From an uncultured Sphingomonas sp. (lineage in GTDB: Bacteria > Pseudomonadota > Alphaproteobacteria > Sphingomonadales > Sphingomonadaceae), in assembly GCF_936927845.1 (NCBI RefSeq), contig NZ_CAKZHV010000004.1:1-64000 (forward strand): DNA of 64,000 bases, given 5' to 3'. Shown here one piece after another: positions 24,722 to 32,950 of the stretch. The position numbers were made by a program, and so were the translations under genes. The notes under the pieces are model-generated. The model did no database searches, was not told the origin of the DNA, and saw only the letters and a list, made by a program, of their open reading frames with translations. The stretch's first letter is position 1, and every line of letters starts with the position of its first letter.

Positions 24722-26506
24722 ATGGCGAAGATTTCCGCGCTTCCAGCCCTTGCCTATCCGAGCGGCGACGAGACCGTGCCCGTGCTCATTGACGGCGAGA
24801 CGCGACGCGCTCGCCTGGGCGCGCTGCTCGACCCCTACCTCGACGCCACCAATGCGGCAGCGGATCGCGCTGTTGCTGCCGCCACGCTCGGACTGCGCAC
24901 GCCCTACCCGGTCGTGAACGGCAAGCGGATCGTCCTGGCGCGCGGGATCGACGCCGATGGTTACGCGGCGTGGGCGATGGATGAGGAGGGTCGCGTTTAT
25001 ACCAACCCCGGCGCCGATGGACGCATCCGGGTCTACACGCACCTGCCGATCCTGCGCGGCCTGGTCGACGCCGATGGCTATGTCGCGGGTGCCGTAGGGG
25101 CTGGCGATGCAGGCGACAGCCTCGATCGCACGGCGTTCGATGATGGCCCGGCGGGTGCGCGCGACGTGCTGGTGATCGACGGCGCGCAGCGTGCCGCCCG
25201 CGTCACTTACCTCGACGGTGACAATCGGCAGCCGCGCCTGGCGGGCGACCTGCTCGCCTGGGTGAGCGGCAGCGCTGCCGCTGTCACGCGGCGCACGCTC
25301 GACCTGTCGCGCCGGCCGCGGCTGCTCGCCGGCATCACCGACCTGTTGCTGCTGCCGTGGTACGGGCAATCGAATTCGACCGGCTTCGTCGCCGGTGCCC
25401 TCGACCTCGACCCACTCGATCCCGGCCGCGCGATCTCGTTTTCGGAGCGCGGCTCGCAACTCGGTCCCGCCTACGTCGACCCCACGGTGCCAGTGCCGGC
25501 GCTCGACGATAGCGCATTTGCTGCCACCTACGATCTGCGCGGTGCCGAGGCCGAGCGACGCGGTCTCGGCATGCGCGCCGCACACGCGCTGCTCGCGGCC
25601 TCTCCGGCGTCGACGGGCGTGCTCGTTTCATCGCACGGCATCGGTGGCCGTGCCTACGCCTCGCTGCGCAAGGGCACCGTGCCTTATGCCAACCTCCTGC
25701 GCACCCTCGTTGCCGGCAAGCTGCAGGCGTGGTCGGCCGGCATGAGCGCGCGCGTTCCGGCGCTCATCATGGTGCACGGCGAAGACAATTACGCCGACGC
25801 GAGCGCCACGTATCAGGGGTATTTGGCCGAGTTCGGCGCCGACATCCTCGCCGACGTGCGCGCGATCTGCCTCGATCCCGCGGCGTCGCCGAAGATCCTG
25901 CTCGCGCAGCCGTCGAGCTGGACGAACTACGGTGCCGCGACCGCGACCTCGGGCGTGCCGCTCGGCCAGATGGCGGCGATGCTCGCCGACCCCGCGCTCT
26001 ACGCTGTCTTCACCCCCCTCTATTTCCTCCCGTATGCCGCCGACGGCATTCACCTGGCGCCCGAGGGCAACCGTCGTCTCGATGCGCTTGCCGGCCGGGC
26101 GGGCGCGCGCGTCCTGCGCGGCGGTGACGGCGCCGGCCTCTACGCCACGGGAGCGACCCGCGACGGCACCAGCGTGACCGTCGACCTTCACGTGCCCGAC
26201 AATGCCGCGCTCGCGATCGACACCGCGCTGGTCAGCGATCCGGGGCAGCTCGGGCTCGTGTACCGCGACGCCGGCGGTGCGTCGGTCGCGATCTCCAACA
26301 TCGCGGTGAGCGGCAGCAAGCTGACGCTCACCCTCGCTCGCGCGGTTGCGGGCACGCTCGGCTTCGCACTCGAAGGCGTGCCGGGCGCGAAGGCCGGCCC
26401 GACCACCGGTCCGCGCTGCTGCATCCGCACGATTTCGACCGACATCGCGCCCGATGGCACCCCCTTGCACGACTGGATGGCACATTGTGCCGTCGCGGTC
26501 GCCTGA
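24722..26506 (+). CDS. Tail protein with SGNH-type carbohydrate esterase domain
   Basis: 594 residues. The start KISALPALAYPSGDETVPVLIDGETRRARLGALLD is a common virion-attachment N-terminus. From about residue 215 the sequence fits an SGNH/sialate O-acetylesterase fold: block I LLLPWYGQSNSTG (nucleophile Ser), SSHGIGGRAYASL, ALIMVHGEDNYADASATYQGYLAEF, and the final Asp-His pair in ADGIHLAPEGNRRL. The last 140 residues are beta-rich. Such domains remove O-acetyl groups from surface polysaccharide, so this is a likely receptor-modifying tailspike. It follows the fibre gene by three bases. Enzyme class is inferred from motifs. Confidence 0.75.
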   Translation: MAKISALPALAYPSGDETVPVLIDGETRRARLGALLDPYLDATNAAADRAVAAATLGLRTPYPVVNGKRIVLARGIDADGYAAWAMDEEGRVYTNPGADGRIRVYTHLPILRGLVDADGYVAGAVGAGDAGDSLDRTAFDDGPAGARDVLVIDGAQRAARVTYLDGDNRQPRLAGDLLAWVSGSAAAVTRRTLDLSRRPRLLAGITDLLLLPWYGQSNSTGFVAGALDLDPLDPGRAISFSERGSQLGPAYVDPTVPVPALDDSAFAATYDLRGAEAERRGLGMRAAHALLAASPASTGVLVSSHGIGGRAYASLRKGTVPYANLLRTLVAGKLQAWSAGMSARVPALIMVHGEDNYADASATYQGYLAEFGADILADVRAICLDPAASPKILLAQPSSWTNYGAATATSGVPLGQMAAMLADPALYAVFTPLYFLPYAADGIHLAPEGNRRLDALAGRAGARVLRGGDGAGLYATGATRDGTSVTVDLHVPDNAALAIDTALVSDPGQLGLVYRDAGGASVAISNIAVSGSKLTLTLARAVAGTLGFALEGVPGAKAGPTTGPRCCIRTISTDIAPDGTPLHDWMAHCAVAVA

Positions 26507-26519
26507 CTGGAGACACTTT

Positions 26520-27287
26520 ATGCCCTTGTTCGAAGGCGAGCCGCTGCCTGCCGGCGGCACCTATCCGCCCAGCTTCCGCGCCGGCATGATCCGCATCGAC
26601 GTGTCGGGGTACCAGCGCGATCTCGCGCGGATCGGCGATGCCGCAGGCGTCACCCACCTCTTCGACCCTGCGGTGCTTTCCGGTGGCATCGTCCCTGACC
26701 GGGCGGCGCTCGGCGTTTCCTGGTCGCTCGCCGGCGCCGCTACCGCAGCGCCGTCGCCTGCCTCGATCAATGGCAGGCCCGCGCTGCGCTTCGATCACAA
26801 TGCCACCCGCTGGTTCCGCTCGAGCAGTCTTCGCCCGGCCGGGTCGTTCAGCGTTATCATGGCGTGGGAGGTGTCGGACGCGGACGCCGCGGTGCTCCCC
26901 TCGGTGCTGTGGGGGATCGGTCCTGCCAATCCGCCGGTCGGACACGTGCGCTACCAGGACGGGCAGCTTCGCTACCTGTCGACCAACGTCGACGCCGATG
27001 GCGTGATACAGTCCGGCATCGCACCGGGGCAGCGCATCGCGATATTCTCCTACGATGCCGACACCGCCACCGGCGCGGTGATGCGTCGTGACGGCTCGAT
27101 CGTATCCACCCCGTTTGCCGCACCGCCGTCAGACACCGCCTGGAACATCGGCGGATGGCAGGACGGCTACTCCGCCTCGGCGAAGATCGGCCTCACCGCG
27201 ATCAGCACGCGCCCGCTCGCCAGCGCCGCTTGGCGCGCGCTCGGGAAAGAGCTGATCGACTGCATCGCGGCCGAATACGGGATCTGA
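26520..27287 (+). CDS. Putative tail-associated protein, lectin-like
   Basis: 255 residues from an ATG with a good ribosome site (GGAG eight bases before). INGRPALRFDHNATRWFRSSSLRPAGSFSVIMAWEVSD and the later IAIFSYDADTATGAVMRRDGS and NIGGWQDGYSASAKIGLTAI resemble concanavalin-like (LamG) sandwich domains often found in phage adhesion proteins. It is the last gene before the third late-promoter dyad. Its position in the fibre block suggests an adhesin; function is inferred. Confidence 0.65.
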   Translation: MPLFEGEPLPAGGTYPPSFRAGMIRIDVSGYQRDLARIGDAAGVTHLFDPAVLSGGIVPDRAALGVSWSLAGAATAAPSPASINGRPALRFDHNATRWFRSSSLRPAGSFSVIMAWEVSDADAAVLPSVLWGIGPANPPVGHVRYQDGQLRYLSTNVDADGVIQSGIAPGQRIAIFSYDADTATGAVMRRDGSIVSTPFAAPPSDTAWNIGGWQDGYSASAKIGLTAISTRPLASAAWRALGKELIDCIAAEYGI

Positions 27288-27296
27288 AGTAGCGCT

Positions 27297-27319
27297 CTTG
27301 TAGAAAGCGATTCAACAAG
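27297..27319. promoter_or_regulatory. Late-promoter dyad, copy 3 (V operon)
   Basis: CTTGT-N13-ACAAG with the spacer AGAAAGCGATTCA; arms extend to eight bases, GCTCTTGT and ACAAGAGC. The centre lies 55 bases before the ATG of gene V and ten bases after the stop of the preceding gene. It differs from copy 1 by one base over 23. Confidence 0.72.
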
Positions 27320-27362
27320 AGCGCGGACTCGCCTCTGCCGGTACCCCGCGCATGGTCGCGGC

Positions 27363-27917
27363 ATGGGCGAGCTTCCCGACCTACAGCGCCTCATCGGCGA
27401 CCTCGCGCGCGAAGGCACTGTCGTGTCGGTCGACCTTACGGCCGGCACTGCACGCGTGCAGCTCGCCGACGATCTCGTCACCGGCGACATCCCCTGGCTG
27501 TCGCCGCGCATGGGCGACACCCGCATCTGGTCGCCGCCGAGCGAGGGCGAGCAGGTTCTTGTGCTGGCACCGGAAGCCGACGTTGCTCGCGGTATCATCC
27601 TCGGCAGTCTGTCTAGCAACGCCCGCCCGCAACCCGCGAGCGACACCAAGACGCTGATCGACTTCACCGACCAGGCGCTCATCGGCTACGATCCGGTGGC
27701 GCATGCGCTTACCGCCTACCTGCCCGCCGGCGCGACCATCGTGCTCGTCGCCGATGGAGGCATGCAGCTGACCGGGAATCTCGCCGTCGACGGCCAGATC
27801 ACCTCGACCGGCAAGATCGTCTCGGACACCGACGTGATCGGCGCCGGCAAAAGCCTGAAGGATCACGTCCACGTCGCGGTGCAGGCGGGTCAGGGGCTGT
27901 CGGGCAAGCCGCAATGA
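27363..27917 (+). CDS. V: Baseplate spike protein V (P2 gpV)
   Basis: 184 residues. The N-terminal OB-fold (GTVVSVDLTAGTARVQLADDLVTGDIPWLSPRMGDTRIWSPPSEGEQVLVLAPEAD) and the C-terminal spike ending DHVHVAVQAGQGLSGKPQ match gpV. The HVH pair corresponds to the HxH that binds iron at the spike tip in P2. The protein pierces the outer membrane. No Shine-Dalgarno sequence precedes the ATG. It overlaps W by four bases. Confidence 0.92.
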   Translation: MGELPDLQRLIGDLAREGTVVSVDLTAGTARVQLADDLVTGDIPWLSPRMGDTRIWSPPSEGEQVLVLAPEADVARGIILGSLSSNARPQPASDTKTLIDFTDQALIGYDPVAHALTAYLPAGATIVLVADGGMQLTGNLAVDGQITSTGKIVSDTDVIGAGKSLKDHVHVAVQAGQGLSGKPQ

Positions 27918-28276
27918 ACGGCATGGACCGCACCACGGGCACTCCGCTCGCCGGCGCCGAACACCTCGCGCAGTCGATCGGCGACATCCTGGGCACGCCG
28001 ATCGGCACCCGTGTTGCGCGTCGCGAGTACGGCTCGCGCGTGCCCGAGCTGCTCGACCAACCGAACAACGCAGTCGGTCGCACGCGCATCTTCGCCGCAG
28101 CCGCGCTCGCGTTGCTGCGCCAGGAAGGGCGCGCGCGGATCTCGCGCGTGATGCTCTCGCCCGGCGACCAGCCTCACGAGGCGGTGCTGACCGTCACCGG
28201 GCGCCGCACCGACGTTGCCGGCAATCCGGCCTTCTCCGCCTCCACCACCATCCGCGCCCTGTCGGCGCTCGCCTGA
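27914..28276 (+). CDS. W: Baseplate assembly protein W (P2 gpW, gp25-like)
   Basis: 120 residues. HLAQSIGDILGTPIGTRVARREYGSRVPELLDQP is the gp25/gpW lysozyme-like wedge signature, without catalytic function in this family. It overlaps V (ATGA). In P2, J would follow; here the tail sheath gene follows directly. Confidence 0.92.
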   Translation: MNGMDRTTGTPLAGAEHLAQSIGDILGTPIGTRVARREYGSRVPELLDQPNNAVGRTRIFAAAALALLRQEGRARISRVMLSPGDQPHEAVLTVTGRRTDVAGNPAFSASTTIRALSALA

Positions 28277-28290
28277 AAGGTCACCTTCGC

Positions 28291-29463
28291 ATGAGCTTTA
28301 TGCACGGCATCAACGTCGCCGAGGTCAGAAACACCCAGCGTTCGATCGCGATCGTCGCTACCGCCGTCATCGGCCTGGTCGCCACGGCGCCAGCCGCGAA
28401 CGCAGCCGACTTCCCGCTCGACACGCCCGTCAAGGTGACCAACCTCGCCGATGCCATCACCAAGGCGGGCGCGGGCGGCACGCTGCGCACCGCGCTGACC
28501 GCAATCAAGGGTCAGGTCGACGCGCCCGTCATCGTCGTGCGTGTCGCGCCCGGTGCCGATGCCGCTGCTACTACCGCCGCGATCATTGGCCAGGATGAGG
28601 CGGGTGTGAAATCGGGCATGCAGGCGCTGCTCACCGCCTCGGCGCAGCTCGGGCTGCAGCCGCGTATCATCGGCGCGCCCGGTCTTGAGGACGAGCTGGT
28701 GACCGAGGCGCTAGTCGCGGTCGGCGAGCGACTGCGCGCGCGCGTCTACGCCGCGGCGATCGGCGACGACCGGGGCGAAGCGATTGCCTATCGAGGTCTC
28801 TTCCCCGACGCGCGTGCGCTCACCTTGCTGTGGCCGGGCGTTACCGCGCCCTATGGCGAGGCCGGCGCGAGCGTTCCCGTACCCGTCGCTGCGGTCGCGA
28901 TGGGCGCGCGTGCCGCGATCGACCAGGCGCAGGGTTGGCACAAGACGCTCTCCAACGTGCCGCTCGCCGACATCGACGGCCTGACCGCCGGGGTCACCTT
29001 CGACATTCAGGACGCGGAATGCGACGCCAACGTGCTGAACGCCAGCGAGCTGGTCACCGTCGTGCGCATCGCCGGCGACCTCCGCTTCTGGGGCAACCGC
29101 ACCTGCGCCGACAAGGGCAGCGACTTCGCCTTCGAGAGCGCCTGCCGCACCGCGCATATCCTCGCCGATTCGGTCGCGCTCGGGCTGGTGTGGGGCATCG
29201 ACAAGCCGCTCGTGCCCAGCCTCGCGCGCGACATCGTGGAGGAGATCAACGAGCTGTTCCGCGCCGAGAAGCGCGCCGGCCGCATCCTCGGTGCCGTTGC
29301 CACCTTTGATCCGGGCAAGAACCCGGTCGACCAGCTCAAGGCGGGCAAGCTGGCGATCAGCTACCGCTACACCTTCGTGCCCCCGCTCGAGGCGCTCGGG
29401 CTCGAGCAGGAGATCAGCGACGAGTTCTTCGCGGACTTTGCCAGTCTGGTTGCCGGCAGCTGA
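28291..29463 (+). CDS. FI: Contractile tail sheath protein (P2 gpFI)
   Basis: 390 residues, the length of P2 FI. MSFMHGINVAEVRNTQRSIAIVATAVIGLVATAP and the C-terminal CRTAHILADSVALGLVWGIDKPLVPSLARDIVEEINELFRAEKRAGRILG are typical sheath sequences. It contracts to drive the tube. P2 has a separate F promoter here, but no dyad of the late type is seen in the 14 bases after W, so it must be read from the V promoter. Confidence 0.95.
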   Translation: MSFMHGINVAEVRNTQRSIAIVATAVIGLVATAPAANAADFPLDTPVKVTNLADAITKAGAGGTLRTALTAIKGQVDAPVIVVRVAPGADAAATTAAIIGQDEAGVKSGMQALLTASAQLGLQPRIIGAPGLEDELVTEALVAVGERLRARVYAAAIGDDRGEAIAYRGLFPDARALTLLWPGVTAPYGEAGASVPVPVAAVAMGARAAIDQAQGWHKTLSNVPLADIDGLTAGVTFDIQDAECDANVLNASELVTVVRIAGDLRFWGNRTCADKGSDFAFESACRTAHILADSVALGLVWGIDKPLVPSLARDIVEEINELFRAEKRAGRILGAVATFDPGKNPVDQLKAGKLAISYRYTFVPPLEALGLEQEISDEFFADFASLVAGS

Positions 29464-29507
29464 CCGACCACACCGCCCTACCTTCCCGCGACTGAAAGGC
29501 TGCCGTC

Positions 29508-30017
29508 ATGGCGTTCCCCACCAAGCTCAAGCAGATGAACATCTTCAACGCCGGCGAGTCGTGCCTCGGCGAGGTCGTATCCGTCACCCCGCCCAAGCTC
29601 ACCCGCAAGCTCGAGGATTTCCGCGCCGGGGGCATGAACCGCCCGGTGAAGGTCGACATGGGCGGCGAGGCACTCGAGATGGAGGCGACCTACGGTGGCC
29701 CTATGCGCCGCGTGCTGCGCCAGGCTGCCATGCTGACGCTCTCGGGCGTCCAGCAGCGCTTCGTCGGCGCGTTCCAGAACGACGACACCGGCGCGATCGA
29801 CACGGTCGAGATCGTCACGCGCGGCCGGCACGAAGAGATCGACATGGGCGAGCTGAAGCCCGGCGAGGATACCGAGTTCAAGGTCAAGAGCCAGCTCTCC
29901 TACTACAAGCTTACCTGGAACGGCGAAGTCGTGATCGAGATCGACGTGCTCGGCATGGTCGAGCTCGTTGGCGGCGTCGACCTGATGGCCGGTCACCGCG
30001 CCGCGCTCGGCATCTAA
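29508..30017 (+). CDS. FII: Tail tube protein (P2 gpFII)
   Basis: 169 residues. FPTKLKQMNIFNAGESCLGEVVSVTPPKLTRKLEDFRAGGMNRPVKVDMG and the close KSQLSYYKLTWNGEVVIEIDVLGMVELVGGVDLMAGHRAALGI are the gpFII family pattern. It forms the inner tube of the contractile tail. It lies in the standard FI-FII-E order, 44 bases after FI. Confidence 0.95.
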   Translation: MAFPTKLKQMNIFNAGESCLGEVVSVTPPKLTRKLEDFRAGGMNRPVKVDMGGEALEMEATYGGPMRRVLRQAAMLTLSGVQQRFVGAFQNDDTGAIDTVEIVTRGRHEEIDMGELKPGEDTEFKVKSQLSYYKLTWNGEVVIEIDVLGMVELVGGVDLMAGHRAALGI

Positions 30018-30070
30018 GCCGCAGCGCCAGCGCTGCCGCCACTGCTCCCCCTGCCCTGAATGGATTGAAC

Positions 30071-30409
30071 ATGGACGATCAGAACAACCCCGCTACGGCG
30101 CCTGCCAATTCGGGCGAGCTGGAACTCGAATACGACATCGTCGTCGCCGACAAGGTCGTGATCACGGCCGGCACGAAGGTGACGGTGCGCAAGCCAATGG
30201 GTGGCGCGTTGCGCGGCGCGAACCTCGGCGGACTGGTGCGCATGGAATACAACCAGGTCGCGCTCGTCGCGCCGCGCGTCACCAGCCCGGTGCTCCACCC
30301 GCACCTGGTCGACGCGATGGACCCGGCCGACGTGACCATGCTGGCGGGGATCCTCGTTGATTTTTTGCTGCCGACTGCGACGAAGGAGGCGCTCTCCCAG
30401 GCTGCGTAG
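30071..30409 (+). CDS. E: Tail assembly protein E (P2 gpE)
   Basis: 112 residues in the zero frame. The core VITAGTKVTVRKPMGGALRGANLGGLVRMEYNQVALVAPRVTSPVLHPHLVDAMDPADVTMLAGILVDFLL fits gpE-type tail assembly chaperones. At 30361-30367 the gene contains T TTT TTG, read as the end of GAT, TTT and TTG. A -1 shift there enters the frame of the next short gene without a stop, giving an E+E' product of 155 residues. Confidence 0.88.
   Translation: MDDQNNPATAPANSGELELEYDIVVADKVVITAGTKVTVRKPMGGALRGANLGGLVRMEYNQVALVAPRVTSPVLHPHLVDAMDPADVTMLAGILVDFLLPTATKEALSQAA
30361..30367 (+). other. Programmed -1 ribosomal frameshift site in gene E
   Basis: The heptamer TTTTTTG stands in the X XXY YYZ register of the E frame. 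P2 gene E is known to use a -1 shift on a T run to make an E+E' fusion needed for tail assembly. After the shift, 56 codons run to the stop at 30535-30537. Confidence 0.8.
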
Positions 30410-30417
30410 AAGACCCG

Positions 30418-30537
30418 ATGGCGGACATCGCCTTCGTCTTCCATTGGCAGCCTGACGCCCTCAACGCGCTCTCCGTCGCCGACCTGATGCAATGGCGCGA
30501 GCGCGCTGCGCGCCGCCACAATCCCGAGGGGAAGTAG
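30418..30537 (+). CDS. E': E' extension (P2 gpE+E' family), expressed by frameshift
   Basis: 39 residues if read from its own ATG, MADIAFVFHWQPDALNALSVADLMQWRERAARR; the FHW...LM.WRERA pattern is the conserved GpE+E' C-terminus. The frame is continuous with the -1 frame of gene E from 30367 onward, so the natural product is most likely the E+E' fusion and not a free peptide. As in other tail phages, the fusion probably helps gpT fold along the tube. Confidence 0.82.
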   Translation: MADIAFVFHWQPDALNALSVADLMQWRERAARRHNPEGK

Positions 30538-30538
30538 C

Positions 30539-32950
30539 GTGGACAGGAACCTGCGCATCCGCATGCTGCTCGAGGCGGGAGACAAGGTCTCCCGCCCGCT
30601 GCGTGAGATCGCCGGCGGGTCGACCAAGGCCGCGGAAGGTCTGCGTGCAACCCGCGACCGGTTGAAGGAGATCGACCGCGCGCAGACCAACATCGCCGGA
30701 TTTCGCGGGCTGAAGGCTGGCCTGCGCCAGACCGAGGGCGCACTGGACGCCGCCCGCGCGCGTGCCGCGGCACTCGGGCGCGAGGTCGCACAGACGCAGA
30801 ACCCGACGCGCGCGCTCACCCGCGATTTCAATCGCGCCAAGGCCGAGCTGCAGCAGCTCGAGCGCCAGCACCAGGCCGAGACGCGCCAGCTCGGCGAGCT
30901 GCGCGACCGGCTGCGCACCGCCGGCATCGCCACCACCGACCTCGCGCGGCACGAGCGCGAACTGCGCCGCGAGGCCGGTCGCACCACCGACGAGCTGCGC
31001 GACCAGGAACAGCGGCTCGGGCGTCTCGCCGACCGCGAGCGCCGCATCAACGCCGGTCGCGCCCGCTTCACGCGCATGCAGGGTGTGGCGACCGGCATGG
31101 CGGCGAGCGGCGCGGCTGCGATCAGCACGGGCGTCGTCATGGCGGCACCACTGATCGCCAGCGTCAAGGCCGCGCAGGAATACGAATCGGTGATGACCGA
31201 CATCGGTCAGAAGGCCGACCTGTCGCGCGCCGCGTCGGAGAAGCTCGGCCGCAACCTACTCGTTGCCGCGCGCGCCGCCAACCAAATGCCCGCCGACCTG
31301 CAGGCCGGCGTCGATACGCTCGCCGGCCTCGGCGCCAAGGTTCCCGACGCGGTCAGGATGATGACACCGATCGGGCGCGCGGCGACGGCGTACAAGGCCG
31401 AGATCGCCGACCTATCGGCTGCCGCCTATGCCGCGACGGACAATCTGAAGGTGCCGATCGCGCAGACCGGCAAGGTGATCGACATCATGGCGACCGCGGG
31501 CAAGGCGGGCGCATTCGAGATCAAGGATATGGCGCAGTATTTTCCTGCGCTGACCGCCGCCTATCAGGGTCTCGGGCAGACCGGCAGCTTCGCGGTCGCG
31601 GATCTCGCCGCTGGCCTGCAGATCACGCGCAAGGGCGCGGGCGACGCCGCGACCGCCGGCACCAACCTCGCCAACATCCTGCAGAAGATCGCCTCGCCCG
31701 CCACCAACAAGGCGTTCGAGAAGATGGGCGTTGACCTGCCCGCTGCGCTCAAGAAGGCCTATGCCGAGGGCAAGACCCCCCTCGAAGCGATTGCCGAGCT
31801 GACCAACAAGACGCTCAAGGGCGACCTGTCAAAGCTCGGTTATCTATTCGAGGACGCGCAGGTGCAGCAGGGTCTGCGCCCGCTCATCCAGAACATGCAG
31901 CTCTATCGCCAGATCCGCGCTGAGGCGGCGGGTGCGGGCGGCACGACGGACAGCGACTTCGCCGTGCGCATGCAAGACTCGGCCGAGCAGACCAAGCAGC
32001 TCAAGATCAACGCCACCACCCTCGCGGTCACGCTCGGCGCGCAGCTGCTCCCGGCCGTCAACGCCGTCGTCGTGCGCGCGACCGCATTCGCCACCTGGGT
32101 CGGCGATGTCGCCAACCGCTATCCCGGTCTCACCAAGGCGCTAGGCGTCGGCGCTGCCGCATTCGCCTCCCTGTTCTTCGTGCTCGGCGGTGGCGCGATC
32201 GTGATCGCCGGCCTGGTTGCGCCTTTTGCCGCGCTGTCGTTCGCGGCCGGCGCACTCGGCATAGGCCTGCTGCCCGTGATCGGCATCGCGCTCGCCGTCG
32301 TGGCGGGCGTCGTCGCGATCGGCGCCGCGGCTTACGCCATCTACGCCAATTGGGGCGCGATCACCGGCTGGTTCGCTGGCGTGTGGTCCAGCATCAAGGC
32401 GACCGGCCTCGGCGCGCTCGCCTGGTTCGCCGCTCTCCCTTTGCGGTTTGCGCAGTTCGGTCGCGACATGATCAGTGGGCTGATCCGCGGCGTGCTCGGC
32501 ATGGTCGGCGCGCTCCGCTCCACCATCGTCGGCGTCGCCAGCTCGGCCGCGAGCTGGTTTGCAAAGAAGCTCGACATCCACTCGCCCAGCCGCGTGTTCG
32601 CCGGCTTCGGTGGCAACATCATCGACGGCCTGACCAACGGCATCGCCGCGCAGGAGAGCGAGCCGGTGCGCCGCATGGACAGCCTCTCGCGCCGGCTGTC
32701 GTCGGCGATCGTCACGGGCACCGCGGTGCCCGCACTCGCGATGGCGTCGCCTGCCGCTGCCGCCAGCGCGGCCGGCGCTGGCAACGCGGGCGGCGGGCGC
32801 ACCTACAACATCACCATCAACCAGCAGCCGGGCGAGAACGCGCAGGATCTGGCGCGCGCGGTCGCTGACGAGCTGGACCGGCGCGAGCGCGAGACCGCCG
32901 CGCGCGGGCGCTCGAGCTACGGTGACACGCCTGATTGGGAAACCGCCTGA
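30539..32950 (+). CDS. T: Tail tape measure protein (P2 gpT)
   Basis: 803 residues, starting with GTG one base after the E' stop. Residues 15-180 are coiled-coil (RLKEIDRAQTNIAGFRGLKAGLRQTEGALDAARARAAALGREVAQTQN and on). A tape-measure core follows (YESVMTDIGQKADLSRAASEKLGRNLLVAARAANQMPADLQAGVDTLAGLG). There are strongly hydrophobic segments near 545-610. The end carries KKLDIHSPSRVFAGFGGNIIDGLTNGI, a common tape-measure motif. It sets tail length and probably helps DNA cross the inner membrane. Confidence 0.93.
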   Translation: MDRNLRIRMLLEAGDKVSRPLREIAGGSTKAAEGLRATRDRLKEIDRAQTNIAGFRGLKAGLRQTEGALDAARARAAALGREVAQTQNPTRALTRDFNRAKAELQQLERQHQAETRQLGELRDRLRTAGIATTDLARHERELRREAGRTTDELRDQEQRLGRLADRERRINAGRARFTRMQGVATGMAASGAAAISTGVVMAAPLIASVKAAQEYESVMTDIGQKADLSRAASEKLGRNLLVAARAANQMPADLQAGVDTLAGLGAKVPDAVRMMTPIGRAATAYKAEIADLSAAAYAATDNLKVPIAQTGKVIDIMATAGKAGAFEIKDMAQYFPALTAAYQGLGQTGSFAVADLAAGLQITRKGAGDAATAGTNLANILQKIASPATNKAFEKMGVDLPAALKKAYAEGKTPLEAIAELTNKTLKGDLSKLGYLFEDAQVQQGLRPLIQNMQLYRQIRAEAAGAGGTTDSDFAVRMQDSAEQTKQLKINATTLAVTLGAQLLPAVNAVVVRATAFATWVGDVANRYPGLTKALGVGAAAFASLFFVLGGGAIVIAGLVAPFAALSFAAGALGIGLLPVIGIALAVVAGVVAIGAAAYAIYANWGAITGWFAGVWSSIKATGLGALAWFAALPLRFAQFGRDMISGLIRGVLGMVGALRSTIVGVASSAASWFAKKLDIHSPSRVFAGFGGNIIDGLTNGIAAQESEPVRRMDSLSRRLSSAIVTGTAVPALAMASPAAAASAAGAGNAGGGRTYNITINQQPGENAQDLARAVADELDRRERETAARGRSSYGDTPDWETA

